DNA of 64,000 nucleotides, taken from assembly GCF_000143965.1 (NCBI RefSeq), contig NC_014365.1, forward strand, positions 268,501 to 332,500, given 5' to 3'. Below the pieces are notes generated by a model. It saw only the letters and a list, made by a program, of their open reading frames with translations, was not told the DNA's origin and did no database searches. Positions 1 through 7,481 of the stretch are shown here, in pieces. The stretch is from Desulfarculus baarsii DSM 2075. GTDB lineage: Bacteria > Desulfobacterota > Desulfarculia > Desulfarculales > Desulfarculaceae. The position numbers and the translations under genes were made by a program. How positions within the stretch are numbered: the stretch's first letter is position 1; each line of letters starts with the position of its first letter.

Positions 1-1107
1 GTCGACGACCATGGCGTCCACCGCGCCGGTGACGATGGCCAACTCCTGCTGCAGGTAGTTGCCGGCGATGGGCAGGCCGTGGCGGCACAGAATCTCGTTG
101 GCCGTGCAGCACATGCCGGCCAGCACGATGCCGTGGGCGCCCTTGCTCTTGGCGTAGTCGACCATGTCGGGCAACTGGGAGGCCACGACGATCATCTCGG
201 AGAGCAGCGGCTCATGGCCGTGAACGATGATGTTGACGTGGTCCTGCTTCAGCACGCCCAGGTTGATCTCGCCCTGGGTGGGGTAGGGCGTGCCGAACAT
301 GATGTCCTGCAGGTCGGTGGCGATCATCGAGCCGCCCCAGCCGTCGCCGATGGCGGCGCGGGTGCACTGCTTGACGATGTTGTGGTAGTCCTGGTCCACG
401 CCCATGTGGGTGCGGTGCATGATCTCGACGATCTCGCGGTCGATGCCGCGAGGCACCACGTCGAGTTTGCGCCACAGTTCGTAGCGGGCCTTGGGGGCGC
501 GCTTGGCGTTATAAATCTCGCCGTCCTGCTGGCCCCACTGGCCCAGAGCCTTGACGCCCACTTCCTCGGCGATGTCGTAGATGTCGCGCATCTGCTCGAT
601 TTTTTCGCCATTCGGGCCATCGACGATGACCGTGGTGGGCACCTCGAAGTCCGGGGCGATCTCCAGCAGCTTCTGCTCGTCCTTTATGCCGTAGTCGTGG
701 GTGCCTTTGCGGGCCGCGGTCAAAAAGACCTCGGCCACGCCACGGCCGTGGTCGCTGTGGGCGGCGGCGCCGGCGGCGACCATGCGGGCGAAGTTACGGG
801 CGGCGATGGTCTCGGGAGTGGCGCCGCACAGACCCTTGCGGGTGTCTTTGCCTTCGATGCCCTTCTTGGGCAGCGGCAGGCGGCAGGGGCCCTGCGAGCA
901 AATCTTGCAGCAGGTGCCCTGCTCGCCGATGTTGCAGGGCTTCATGGACACGGCGCGGTCGAAAATGGTTTCGACGTTGTCGCGCTGCGCCTTGGCCAAC
1001 ATCTGAATGGTGGCGATGTCGACGCTGGACGCTTTGGGGTCGGCCTTCTTGGTGGAAGCCGATTCTTCGGCCGCCGCGGCGACTTTGGCCTTGATCTGGT
1101 CCGACAT
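1..1107 (-). CDS. cooS: anaerobic carbon monoxide dehydrogenase catalytic subunit (partial, N-terminal 369 residues)
   Basis: Ni-Fe carbon monoxide dehydrogenase, which interconverts CO2 and CO. With acetyl-CoA synthase it supplies the carbonyl group of the Wood-Ljungdahl pathway in the cytoplasm. The gene reads leftward off the window edge. The start ATG at 1107 follows a GAGGAGG ribosome site. Cys58, 66, 67, 70, 75 and 94 reproduce the D- and B-cluster ligand pattern (C-x7-CC-x2-C-x4-C), in the segment reading GTCCKICSQGPCR. VHGHEPLLSEM and GMCCTANEI match the C-cluster His and Cys segments. The 55-residue gene and acsD lie upstream on the same strand, so this is a C1 gene cluster. The family call is secure; the C-terminal half lies outside the window. 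Confidence 0.95.
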   Translation of the reverse strand, partial: MSDQIKAKVAAAAEESASTKKADPKASSVDIATIQMLAKAQRDNVETIFDRAVSMKPCNIGEQGTCCKICSQGPCRLPLPKKGIEGKDTRKGLCGATPETIAARNFARMVAAGAAAHSDHGRGVAEVFLTAARKGTHDYGIKDEQKLLEIAPDFEVPTTVIVDGPNGEKIEQMRDIYDIAEEVGVKALGQWGQQDGEIYNAKRAPKARYELWRKLDVVPRGIDREIVEIMHRTHMGVDQDYHNIVKQCTRAAIGDGWGGSMIATDLQDIMFGTPYPTQGEINLGVLKQDHVNIIVHGHEPLLSEMIVVASQLPDMVDYAKSKGAHGIVLAGMCCTANEILCRHGLPIAGNYLQQELAIVTGAVDAMVVD

Positions 1108-1307
1108 CAGAGGTTCCTCCTCATTTTAAGGTTGGCTTTCGCCCCCTCTTTTTCTTTTCGTCTCGCTCGCCGGGGAGCAAGCTGCACAGCCGTGTTTAGC
1201 TTTTCACCCTCGCGGGTCGCGCCGTTTGTCGGCGCATCCTCCCTCGAAAACCCCCGGCGTGAGAGGTCCGGCCCTTGCCCGGGCCGGGGAAAGCCCCGTC
1301 GGGGCCG

Positions 1308-1475
1308 TTATTTCTTTTTGCCCAAGACGCCATCGCCGCGCAGGCGAAAACGCTCCAGGCTTTTCATGATGTAGGTGGCTTCCGGTCCGGCCGTGCCGGG
1401 CTCGGGCGGCTGGCCAAAGACCACGCCTTGGCGCTTGGCGCCGTTTCCTTCGGCTTTCTTCGTCTGTGTCGTCAT
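1308..1475 (-). CDS. 55-residue protein sharing its C-terminal peptide with AcsD
   Basis: A small gene not recognised as a known family. Its ATG at 1475 is preceded by a strong AAGGAG site 8 bases away, so it is very likely translated. The first 30 residues are polar and Gly/Pro-rich. The last 26 (AGPEATYIMKSLERFRLRGD, then GVLGKKK) closely match the end of AcsD (AGPDAVYVIKSLDRFRLRGD, then GVLSHRK). It has no signal peptide, membrane segment or cysteine. It lies between cooS and acsD on the same strand, about 200 bases from cooS and 170 from acsD. I infer a role in assembly of, or docking within, the CODH/ACS complex; no function is known to me. The alternative is that it is a decayed duplicate of the acsD 3' end, but the intact start site and charged core argue against that. 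Confidence 0.8.
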   Translation of the reverse strand: MTTQTKKAEGNGAKRQGVVFGQPPEPGTAGPEATYIMKSLERFRLRGDGVLGKKK

Positions 1476-1646
1476 CTCGTGGCTCCTTCCAGGATCAATT
1501 GTTCAGCGCTCTCGGAGCCCCACGGCCCCCGAGCGGTAATCAGTCTTTCCCGGCACCTCCGGTGACGACTATCATCCGGCCGACCGTTGGCCAACCCACG
1601 CGGCCCCGTCGTCAACGGCCCGCGCCTGGCGCGAGCCGGGGAGGCG

Positions 1647-3242
1647 CTACTTGCGGTGAGACAGGACGCCGTCGCCACGCAGGCGGAAGCGGTCCAGGCT
1701 CTTGATAACGTAAACGGCGTCGGGGCCGGCGACGTCGACGGGAATGCCCTCGCCGTAAACCTCGCCCTTGTCCTCGCGCGCTTCTTTTTGGGCCATGGCC
1801 GCGGCCATTTTTTCGCGCTCGTCGCGGCGCTGGCGGCGCAGGGCCTCCAGATCGGCCTCGGCGGCGGCCTTGGCGGCGGCTTCAGCCTTGGCTTCGGCCT
1901 CGGCTTTGGCTTTGGCTTCGGCTTCGGCGGCGGCCTTGGCGGCGGCTTCAGCCTTGGCCTTGGCTTCGGCTTCGGCCTTGGCGGCGGCTTCGGCCTTGGC
2001 CTTGGCTTCCATCTCGGCCTTGGCCCTGGCCTCGGCGTCGGCGGCGGCCGGAGCGGCGGCGGCCGGGGCCGGGGCCGGAGCGGCGGCAGCCGCGGGCGCG
2101 GCGGCAGCCGCGGGCGCGGCGGCAGCCGCGGGCGCGGCGGCAGCCGGAGCGGCGGCGGCAGGCTTGGCGGCCGGAGCGGCGGCAGGCTTGGGCGCGGGCG
2201 CGGCGGCGGCAGGCTTGGCCGGGGCCTTGGCGCCGGGGATCAGGGCGGCCTTGGGACGATCGGAGGCCACGCGGGCGGCCGCGGGGGCGCGGTCGGCCAT
2301 CATGCCGTCGATCATCTTCTTGACCGTGGCCACCGAATCGGGGTGACGCAGGATCAGGATGTCGCTGCCAGCCAGCAGGTAAGCCGTGGCCGCGGCCACT
2401 TCCATGAACACGCCGCGTTTGGCGTTGTCGCCCAGGTTGGCGGCGGCGGCCTCCTCACCGGCGATGTTGGCTTCCTTGGATTTCCAGATCTCGTTGCCGA
2501 CGTTGTTGATCATGGGCATGGTCAGCTTGTCGTCGTCCTGGAGCAGGGCGGCCATGCGCAGGCGCTCCATCACCGAGTAGCTGTACTCCATGCCGTAGCC
2601 CAGGCCGCCGGTGGTCGGGTCGACGACGACGCGATCCAGGGGCACGCCCAGGTTGCCAAGCAGAATGTTGAGCTGCTTGGCCAGGTTGACGTCGATGGGG
2701 CTGGAGGAGATGACCTGATGCTTGTAGGCCAGACAGGCCGCGCCGATCTGCTTGTGGTTGCTTTCCTCCACCGGGCCCAGGAGCAGGTTCTTGCCCTCGA
2801 AGTCCTCGGCGATTTTCTTGAGCACCACCGCGTCCTTGGCGCCGTTGGCGCTGCCCCAGACGATCACCGGCACGCTGACCGCGCCCAGGACCTTGCCCAC
2901 GACCGCGCTGGCCTGCTCGGCCGGAGCGTCGTCACCGTTGGGGTCGGTGGATTTGAGCTGAACGACGATGGCGTCCGCGCCGTACTCCTCGACGCATTTT
3001 TTGGCCCAAGCGGCCGGATCGCCCAGGACGCCCTTGAAAGGCGCCGCGCAGGCCTCGGCCCACTCGGTCGGCTCCATGTCCCACACTTCCATGGCCACCA
3101 GCGGCCGGTTGGGCATGCTGCCCTCGAAAATGTGGAAAGGATAGCAGTTCTCGCCACCAATTTTGGCAATCTTGTCGCCTTGACCGACGGCGACTTCCCT
3201 GATTTTTCCGGAGTAGTCGACTTTGGTCACTTCAAAGCCCAC
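1647..3242 (-). CDS. acsD: CODH/ACS corrinoid iron-sulfur protein small subunit with a long C-terminal extension
   Basis: Small (delta/CdhD-type) subunit of the corrinoid iron-sulfur protein, which carries the methyl group to acetyl-CoA synthase. Residues 1-318 are the usual TIM-barrel domain (for example VVVDPTTGGLGYGMEYSYS). The family normally ends there, at about 310-320 residues. This protein runs to 531. Residues about 319-401 are an Ala/Pro linker with repeated AAAAAP units. Residues about 402-485 are a Lys/Ala/Glu-rich stretch likely to form a long helix. Residues about 493-531 are a conserved-looking tail containing SLDRFRLRGDGVL. The chosen start is GTG 3242, because GGGAGG lies 5-8 bases upstream; an in-frame TTG at 3263 would swallow that site. 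The tail is shared with the 55-residue protein encoded downstream. Barrel identity is secure; the role of the tail is unknown. Confidence 0.93.
   Translation of the reverse strand: MGFEVTKVDYSGKIREVAVGQGDKIAKIGGENCYPFHIFEGSMPNRPLVAMEVWDMEPTEWAEACAAPFKGVLGDPAAWAKKCVEEYGADAIVVQLKSTDPNGDDAPAEQASAVVGKVLGAVSVPVIVWGSANGAKDAVVLKKIAEDFEGKNLLLGPVEESNHKQIGAACLAYKHQVISSSPIDVNLAKQLNILLGNLGVPLDRVVVDPTTGGLGYGMEYSYSVMERLRMAALLQDDDKLTMPMINNVGNEIWKSKEANIAGEEAAAANLGDNAKRGVFMEVAAATAYLLAGSDILILRHPDSVATVKKMIDGMMADRAPAAARVASDRPKAALIPGAKAPAKPAAAAPAPKPAAAPAAKPAAAAPAAAAPAAAAAPAAAAAPAAAAAPAPAPAAAAPAAADAEARAKAEMEAKAKAEAAAKAEAEAKAKAEAAAKAAAEAEAKAKAEAEAKAEAAAKAAAEADLEALRRQRRDEREKMAAAMAQKEAREDKGEVYGEGIPVDVAGPDAVYVIKSLDRFRLRGDGVLSHRK
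2081..2146. repeat. 18-bp tandem repeat inside acsD
   Basis: About 3.7 copies of an 18-base unit (CGGCGGCAGCCGCGGGCG on the plus strand) encode the AAAAAP units of the AcsD linker. The neighbouring helix-coding part is built from less regular Ala/Lys/Glu codon repeats. Such tracts can change length by slippage. Confidence 0.85.
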
Positions 3243-3360
3243 AGCAACTCCCTCCCGCTGCAAAGTGATTCATCAACATCGCCTTGGCGCGGTCACCATT
3301 CGCAGGGCCTCCCCCGGCCGATGTGTTCCGGGGGTGCGAAAAGATGGCGCGTTATGTGCA

Positions 3361-3379
3361 CGGTGGATACATTCCACCG
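3361..3379. promoter_or_regulatory. inverted repeat upstream of acsD (possible operator)
   Basis: CGGTGGA-TACAT-TCCACCG is a perfect 7-bp inverted repeat with a 5-base spacer. It lies in the 287-base spacer between cooC and acsD, about 120 bases before the acsD start. A further CCACCG half-site occurs near 3389, and the surrounding sequence is AT-rich for this genome. It may be a regulator site controlling acsD and cooS separately from cooC. The regulator is unknown. Confidence 0.5.
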
Positions 3380-3529
3380 ATTAATATACCACCGCTTTTT
3401 TGCATATTAAGGAAAAGCGCACCCACGCTACGACAAAGGCAAATACCTGTCAAGCAAAAACGCATTTTTTCACTAATGCACGCACGGCGCGTTCTTCCCT
3501 AATTAATCCATGAGCTTGCTCGGTTAGCC

Positions 3530-4291
3530 CTATTGCCGCCAGGCGGCGGGGATCACTTTGTCGAAGATGGCGAAGGCCGCCTTCACCGCTGGATTGTCAG
3601 CGGGCAGCTTGCTGGTGGGCCGGCCTTGCAGGTCGGCCTGGGCCAGGGCCTCGTCGTCGGGGATGAAACCGGCCAGCTCCACGCCCATCTCGGCGGCCGA
3701 GGCGCTAAGCTCGGGGGCCAGTTCGCCGCGCACCATCGATAAGATAAGAAAAGCATCGCCGGCCAGGATGCCCATCTCCTTGGCCAGTTCGGCCACGCGG
3801 GCGGCGGCGGTCATGCTGCGCCGGCTGGGGTCGCTGACCACCAGCAGCAAATCCACCCGCTGGGTGGTCACCCGGCTGATGTGCTCCATGCCCGCCTCGT
3901 TGTCGACCACCAGAAAACGGTAGTTGCCGGCGAGCTGATCCATGCTGGCGGTCAGCAGATGGTTGGCCGCGCAATAACAGCCAGCGCCCTCGGGCCGGCC
4001 CATGGCGATCAGGTCGAAGCCTTCGGCCTCTTCCAGGCACTGATTGACGCGCATCTCGATGAAAAGGTTTTTGGTCATGCCATGGCTCTGGCCTTTTTTC
4101 ATGTCCTCGCGGGCATCGCCCAGGGTCATGTTGAGCTCGAGGCCGAGCACTTCGTTGAGGTTGCTGTTGGAGTCGGCGTCAACGGCAAGGACGGGCTTCA
4201 GCCCCTGCTCGACCAGATATCTGACCAGCAGGCCAGAGACGGTGGTCTTGCCCACGCCTCCCTTGCCCGCCACGGCGATGGTGTAGGCCAA
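3530..4291 (-). CDS. cooC: CooC-type nickel-insertion ATPase for CODH/ACS
   Basis: A 253-residue MinD/ParA-fold ATPase of the CooC/AcsF family, which uses ATP to load nickel into carbon monoxide dehydrogenase or acetyl-CoA synthase. The N-terminus has the deviant Walker A motif GKGGVGKTT. The signature metal-binding pair occurs as GCYCAAN, and VVDNEAGMEH is the switch/Walker B segment. The TTG start at 4291 is chosen because GGGAGGAG lies 6 bases upstream. It is transcribed towards acsD and cooS, consistent with a maturation role. It is divergent from dnaA across a 238-base spacer. Confidence 0.92.
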   Translation of the reverse strand: MAYTIAVAGKGGVGKTTVSGLLVRYLVEQGLKPVLAVDADSNSNLNEVLGLELNMTLGDAREDMKKGQSHGMTKNLFIEMRVNQCLEEAEGFDLIAMGRPEGAGCYCAANHLLTASMDQLAGNYRFLVVDNEAGMEHISRVTTQRVDLLLVVSDPSRRSMTAAARVAELAKEMGILAGDAFLILSMVRGELAPELSASAAEMGVELAGFIPDDEALAQADLQGRPTSKLPADNPAVKAAFAIFDKVIPAAWRQ

Positions 4292-4417
4292 GTCGCGCTC
4301 CTCCCTTCATGCTGAGGTTTAGTATTGTTTATCAGTTTCCGGCCATTTTGCCAAACCGTCCAGCCAAAAAAACCGCGCGCATTGGGGGTAAAATTCACAC
4401 CCACGTGTGGCTTATTG

Positions 4418-4445
4418 TTGCCAGAAAGTGTCTTTTTCGTATACA
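4418..4445 (+). promoter_or_regulatory. candidate dnaA promoter
   Basis: TTGCCA and TATACA hexamers are separated by 16 bases, with transcription expected to start about 80 bases before dnaA. The spacer with cooC also holds a CACACCCACGTGTG near-palindrome around 4396-4409. Assigned by eye from the sigma-70 consensus. Confidence 0.5.
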
Positions 4446-4529
4446 CTGCCCCTCGACCGCCGGCGAAAAGAGCGCGCCGCGCTGGCGGCGAAGTTGTTTC
4501 CGCCAAATAATTTTAGTTTTTACTGATAG

Positions 4530-5918
4530 TTGGACGACATGACCATGCAAAGCGACATCGGACGGCCCGTCTTGTGGGAGCAAGTCCGTCAAACCATGCG
4601 CGGCCAGGTGGACCACCGCGAGTTCGAGACCTGGCTGGCCCCGCTGGCCATGCGCCTGGAGGCCGACTGGGCCGTGATCTCGGCCCCCAACCGATTTTTT
4701 GTCGATTGGATCAAGGATCATTATCTTTCACAACTCGAACAGGTGATAAGCCAGTGCGCGGCGCGGCCGTTGAGGCTGCGTTTCGAGACCGGCAACGGCC
4801 CAGTTCCCGCTTCGCGGCCCGTCGAGGCCCAACCGGCCCTGGCCCAGCCGGCCCCGGCCGCGCCGGCGCTGACTTCGCTGGCCCAGCCCACGCTCAAGCC
4901 CGGCTACACCTTCGAAACGTTCATCGTCGGCACGTGCAACGAGCTGGCCCACGCGGCCTGTCGGGCGGTGGCCCAGCAGCCGGGCCGGCAATACAACCCG
5001 CTTTTGATCTTCGGCGGGGCCGGCCTGGGCAAGACGCATCTTTTGCACGCGGTGGGCAACGCCTTTTATCAGCGTGACCCCCGGGCCAAGGTGCTCTACA
5101 CCACCTGCGAGGCCTTCACCAACGAGCTGATCCAGGCCGTGCGTTTCGACAGCATCGGCCGGTTCCAGGAAAAATACCGCGGCCTGGACTGCCTGCTGCT
5201 CGACGACATCCAGTTTCTGGCCGGCCGCGAGCGCACGCAAGAGGAGCTTTTCCACACCTTCAACGCCTTGCAAGAGTCGGGTGGGCAGATCGTCCTGACC
5301 TCCGACGACCCGCCTCGTGAATTGCAGGGGGTGGTCAAGCGGCTGCGCACGCGTTTCGAGGGTGGCCTGACGGCCGACCTGCAGCCGCCGCCCTCGGAGA
5401 TCATGGTGGCCATTTTGCAAAGCAAGGCCCTGGCCAAGGGCATGGACCTTTCCGACCAGGTGGCCATGTTCCTGGCCCGTCAACCCGAAAGCAACGTGCG
5501 CGTGCTGGAGGGCTACCTCAACCGGATCATCGCCGTGAGCCGCTTCCAGGGCGTGGAGGTGACGCTGGAGCTGGCGCGGCGGGTGGTGGGGCCGTTGATG
5601 GCCCAGCGCCAGGTTTCGGTGGAGGAGGTGTTGCAGACGGTGGCGGCGCGCTACGGCGTGCGAGTGGGCGAGTTGAAAAGCTCGCGCAAGACCAGGGACG
5701 TGACCAGGCCCCGGCAGGTGGCCATGTTTTTGGCCCGGCAACTGACGGGTCAGTCCTACCCGGAGATCGGCCGGGCCCTGGGCGGCAAGGATCACAGCAC
5801 GGTGGTCAAGGGCGTCAAAAAGATCCAGGGCCAGATGGCCCGGGAAGCGGCGCTGGCCGAGGAGATCCGCACGCTGGAGCGCGAGTTGTTGGAGGGCGGC
5901 GAAACGCCGGTGGATTGA
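4530..5918 (+). CDS. dnaA: chromosomal replication initiator protein DnaA
   Basis: DnaA binds 9-bp boxes at oriC and melts the origin. The protein has the short N-terminal helicase-loading domain (to about residue 90), an Ala/Pro-rich linker (about 95-120), and the AAA+ domain with Walker A GGAGLGKTHLL (about 162-172) and Walker B LLLDDIQFL (about 222-230). Domain IV carries the DNA-binding signature GGKDHSTVVKGVKK near the C-terminus. At 462 residues it has normal length. The start is uncertain: TTG 4530, ATG 4539 and ATG 4545 are all in frame and none has a good ribosome site. It is followed by a terminator, the AT-rich presumed origin and dnaN, the classic order. Confidence 0.97.
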   Translation: MDDMTMQSDIGRPVLWEQVRQTMRGQVDHREFETWLAPLAMRLEADWAVISAPNRFFVDWIKDHYLSQLEQVISQCAARPLRLRFETGNGPVPASRPVEAQPALAQPAPAAPALTSLAQPTLKPGYTFETFIVGTCNELAHAACRAVAQQPGRQYNPLLIFGGAGLGKTHLLHAVGNAFYQRDPRAKVLYTTCEAFTNELIQAVRFDSIGRFQEKYRGLDCLLLDDIQFLAGRERTQEELFHTFNALQESGGQIVLTSDDPPRELQGVVKRLRTRFEGGLTADLQPPPSEIMVAILQSKALAKGMDLSDQVAMFLARQPESNVRVLEGYLNRIIAVSRFQGVEVTLELARRVVGPLMAQRQVSVEEVLQTVAARYGVRVGELKSSRKTRDVTRPRQVAMFLARQLTGQSYPEIGRALGGKDHSTVVKGVKKIQGQMAREAALAEEIRTLERELLEGGETPVD

Positions 5919-6278
5919 GCGGCCGCAATGTGGAAAACCGCGCCGCCGGCCGGGCGGGCGGTGGAAAGCCCGGAGTGGAAGTTGAAAACTCCGGGCTATT
6001 TTTTTGCTTTGCTTTCGAGGCGTTATGTTGGTTTTCCACATTTATACATTCATTACTTCCACTACTAATTTCTTAAAGGAAAATTAATATTAGTTCTTAA
6101 GGGGGGCGGGCCGAAAAAACGCGGGCAAACAAGGGCGGGAAAGGGTGAGCCTCGATCAACAAGTTGATATCACGAAATTCTTTGGCTTGAAGGGGCGCTT
6201 GCGTTGGGCTGAAATTTCTGCTTTAATGAAGCCGCGGGCCATGAGGTGCGGACATTTTTGCCAAAGGGATGGGACGGG
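5919..6278. other. probable replication origin (oriC) between dnaA and dnaN
   Basis: This 360-base spacer holds two DnaA-box-like 9-mers in opposite orientation: TGTGGAAAA at 5929-5937 and TTTTCCACA at 6032-6040 (consensus TTWTNCACA). An AT-rich stretch of about 60 bases at 6041-6102 follows, a good candidate unwinding element in a GC-rich genome. The dnaA-dnaN position and the parS-like sites elsewhere in the window fit an origin. Only two clear boxes were found, so the exact limits are uncertain; a second origin part upstream of dnaA is possible. Confidence 0.6.
5967..6005 (+). terminator. dnaA transcription terminator
   Basis: A perfect 10-bp stem AGCCCGGAGT / ACTCCGGGCT with an 11-base loop, followed by ATTTTTTT. 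It lies inside the dnaA-dnaN spacer. Confidence 0.85.
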
Positions 6279-7391
6279 ATGGAACTAACCGCGCGCAAGG
6301 AAGATCTGGCCAGGAATCTGCAAAAATCCCAGTCGGTGGTCGAAAAGCGCACATCGATGCCCATCTTGAGCAACGTCTTGCTGGAGGCGGCCGACGGCGG
6401 GCTGACGGTGACGGCCACGGACCTGGAGATCAGCTTCCAGGGCTCACTGGAGGCCAAGGTCAACAAGCCCGGCCGGGTGACGGTGCCGGCGCGCAAATTC
6501 TACGAGATCATCAAAGAGCTGCCCAGCGACGACGTTTATCTAAAAGAAAAAGAAAATCAGCACATTCACCTGACCGGCGGCCGGGCCAGCTACGACCTTG
6601 TCGGGCTTTCGGCGGCCGATTATCCGGCGCTGCCCGACATCGCGGACCTGAGCTGCCTGGAGGTTGACGGCGACGTTTTGGGCGAGATGATCGAAAAAAC
6701 CATCTTTTCGATCTCGCAGGAGGACACGCGCTTCAATCTGGCCGGTTTGTTCGTCCAGAAGCGGCGGCGCGACGACCGGGAGATCCTGCGCATGGTCTCC
6801 ACCGATGGCCATCGCCTGAGCCTGATCGACCGCGAGATTCCGGGCCTGGCCGCCCTGGACATCGCCGGCGGGGTGATCATCCCGCGCAAGGGCGTGGCCG
6901 AGATGCGCCGCCTGGCCGAGGATGGCGGGCTGAGCCTGGGCCTCAACGCCTCGTTCGCGGTGGTCAAGAAAGACGGGGCCACGCTGATTCTGCGCATGCA
7001 GGAGGGCTCTTTCCCCGACTACGAAGTGGTCGTCCCCAAAAACGCCGGCCGGGTGGCCCTGGTCAACCGCCAGGCCTTCGGCGAGGTGATCCGCCGCGTT
7101 TCGATCCTGGCCACCGACCGTTTCCAGGGCGTGCAGCTTTCGTTCAAGGAGGGCCTGCTGGAGCTGATCAGCCAAAACCCGGACCTGGGCGAGGCCCGCG
7201 AGACGATCGAAGTCGATTACGAAGGCGAATCGTTCACGGTGGGCTTCAACGCCCGTTATTTCCTCGACCTGTGCGGGGCCATGCGTTCCGAGGTGATCAG
7301 CCTGGCCTTTGTCGACGAAAACAACCCCTGCCTGATCAAGGGCGAGGGCGACGAGGGCTTCCTCAGCGTGATCATGCCCATGCGCCTCTAG
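6279..7391 (+). CDS. dnaN: DNA polymerase III sliding clamp (beta subunit)
   Basis: The beta clamp encircles DNA and tethers polymerase III. The 370-residue protein has the normal clamp length. Typical segments include the N-terminal KEDLARNLQKSQSVVEKRTS, MPILSNVLLEA, and the C-terminal FNARYFLDLCGAMRSEVISL ending in VIMPMRL. The ATG at 6279 is chosen over the in-frame TTG/GTG-type codons upstream because it gives the usual N-terminus and sits 9 bases after AAGGGA. It follows the presumed oriC and is convergent with the solute-binding protein gene. Confidence 0.96.
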   Translation: MELTARKEDLARNLQKSQSVVEKRTSMPILSNVLLEAADGGLTVTATDLEISFQGSLEAKVNKPGRVTVPARKFYEIIKELPSDDVYLKEKENQHIHLTGGRASYDLVGLSAADYPALPDIADLSCLEVDGDVLGEMIEKTIFSISQEDTRFNLAGLFVQKRRRDDREILRMVSTDGHRLSLIDREIPGLAALDIAGGVIIPRKGVAEMRRLAEDGGLSLGLNASFAVVKKDGATLILRMQEGSFPDYEVVVPKNAGRVALVNRQAFGEVIRRVSILATDRFQGVQLSFKEGLLELISQNPDLGEARETIEVDYEGESFTVGFNARYFLDLCGAMRSEVISLAFVDENNPCLIKGEGDEGFLSVIMPMRL

Positions 7392-7421
7392 AAGCGCGCG
7401 GCCCTGGTTGGGGCTGAATGT

Positions 7422-7470
7422 AAAAAACGGCGCGGCCGGAGCGATTGTCTCCGGCCGCGTTGTTTGTTTG
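7422..7470. terminator. bidirectional terminator between dnaN and the convergent gene
   Basis: A perfect 11-bp stem, CGCGGCCGGAG (7431-7441) and CTCCGGCCGCG (7449-7459), has a T-rich flank on its right (TTGTTTGTTT). On its left is TAAAAAA, which reads as a U-run on the minus strand. It can therefore end both dnaN and the minus-strand gene. Confidence 0.8.
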
Positions 7471-7481
7471 GCGACGTCCGT

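Noticed and set aside
79..1374. 431-residue open frame on the plus strand
   Set aside because: It lies antisense to cooS, is His/Gly/Ala-rich and has no ribosome site; a typical GC-rich shadow frame.
1587..3410. 607-residue Gly-rich open frame on the plus strand
   Set aside because: Antisense to acsD; the glycine runs come from the reverse of the Ala/Lys repeat codons.
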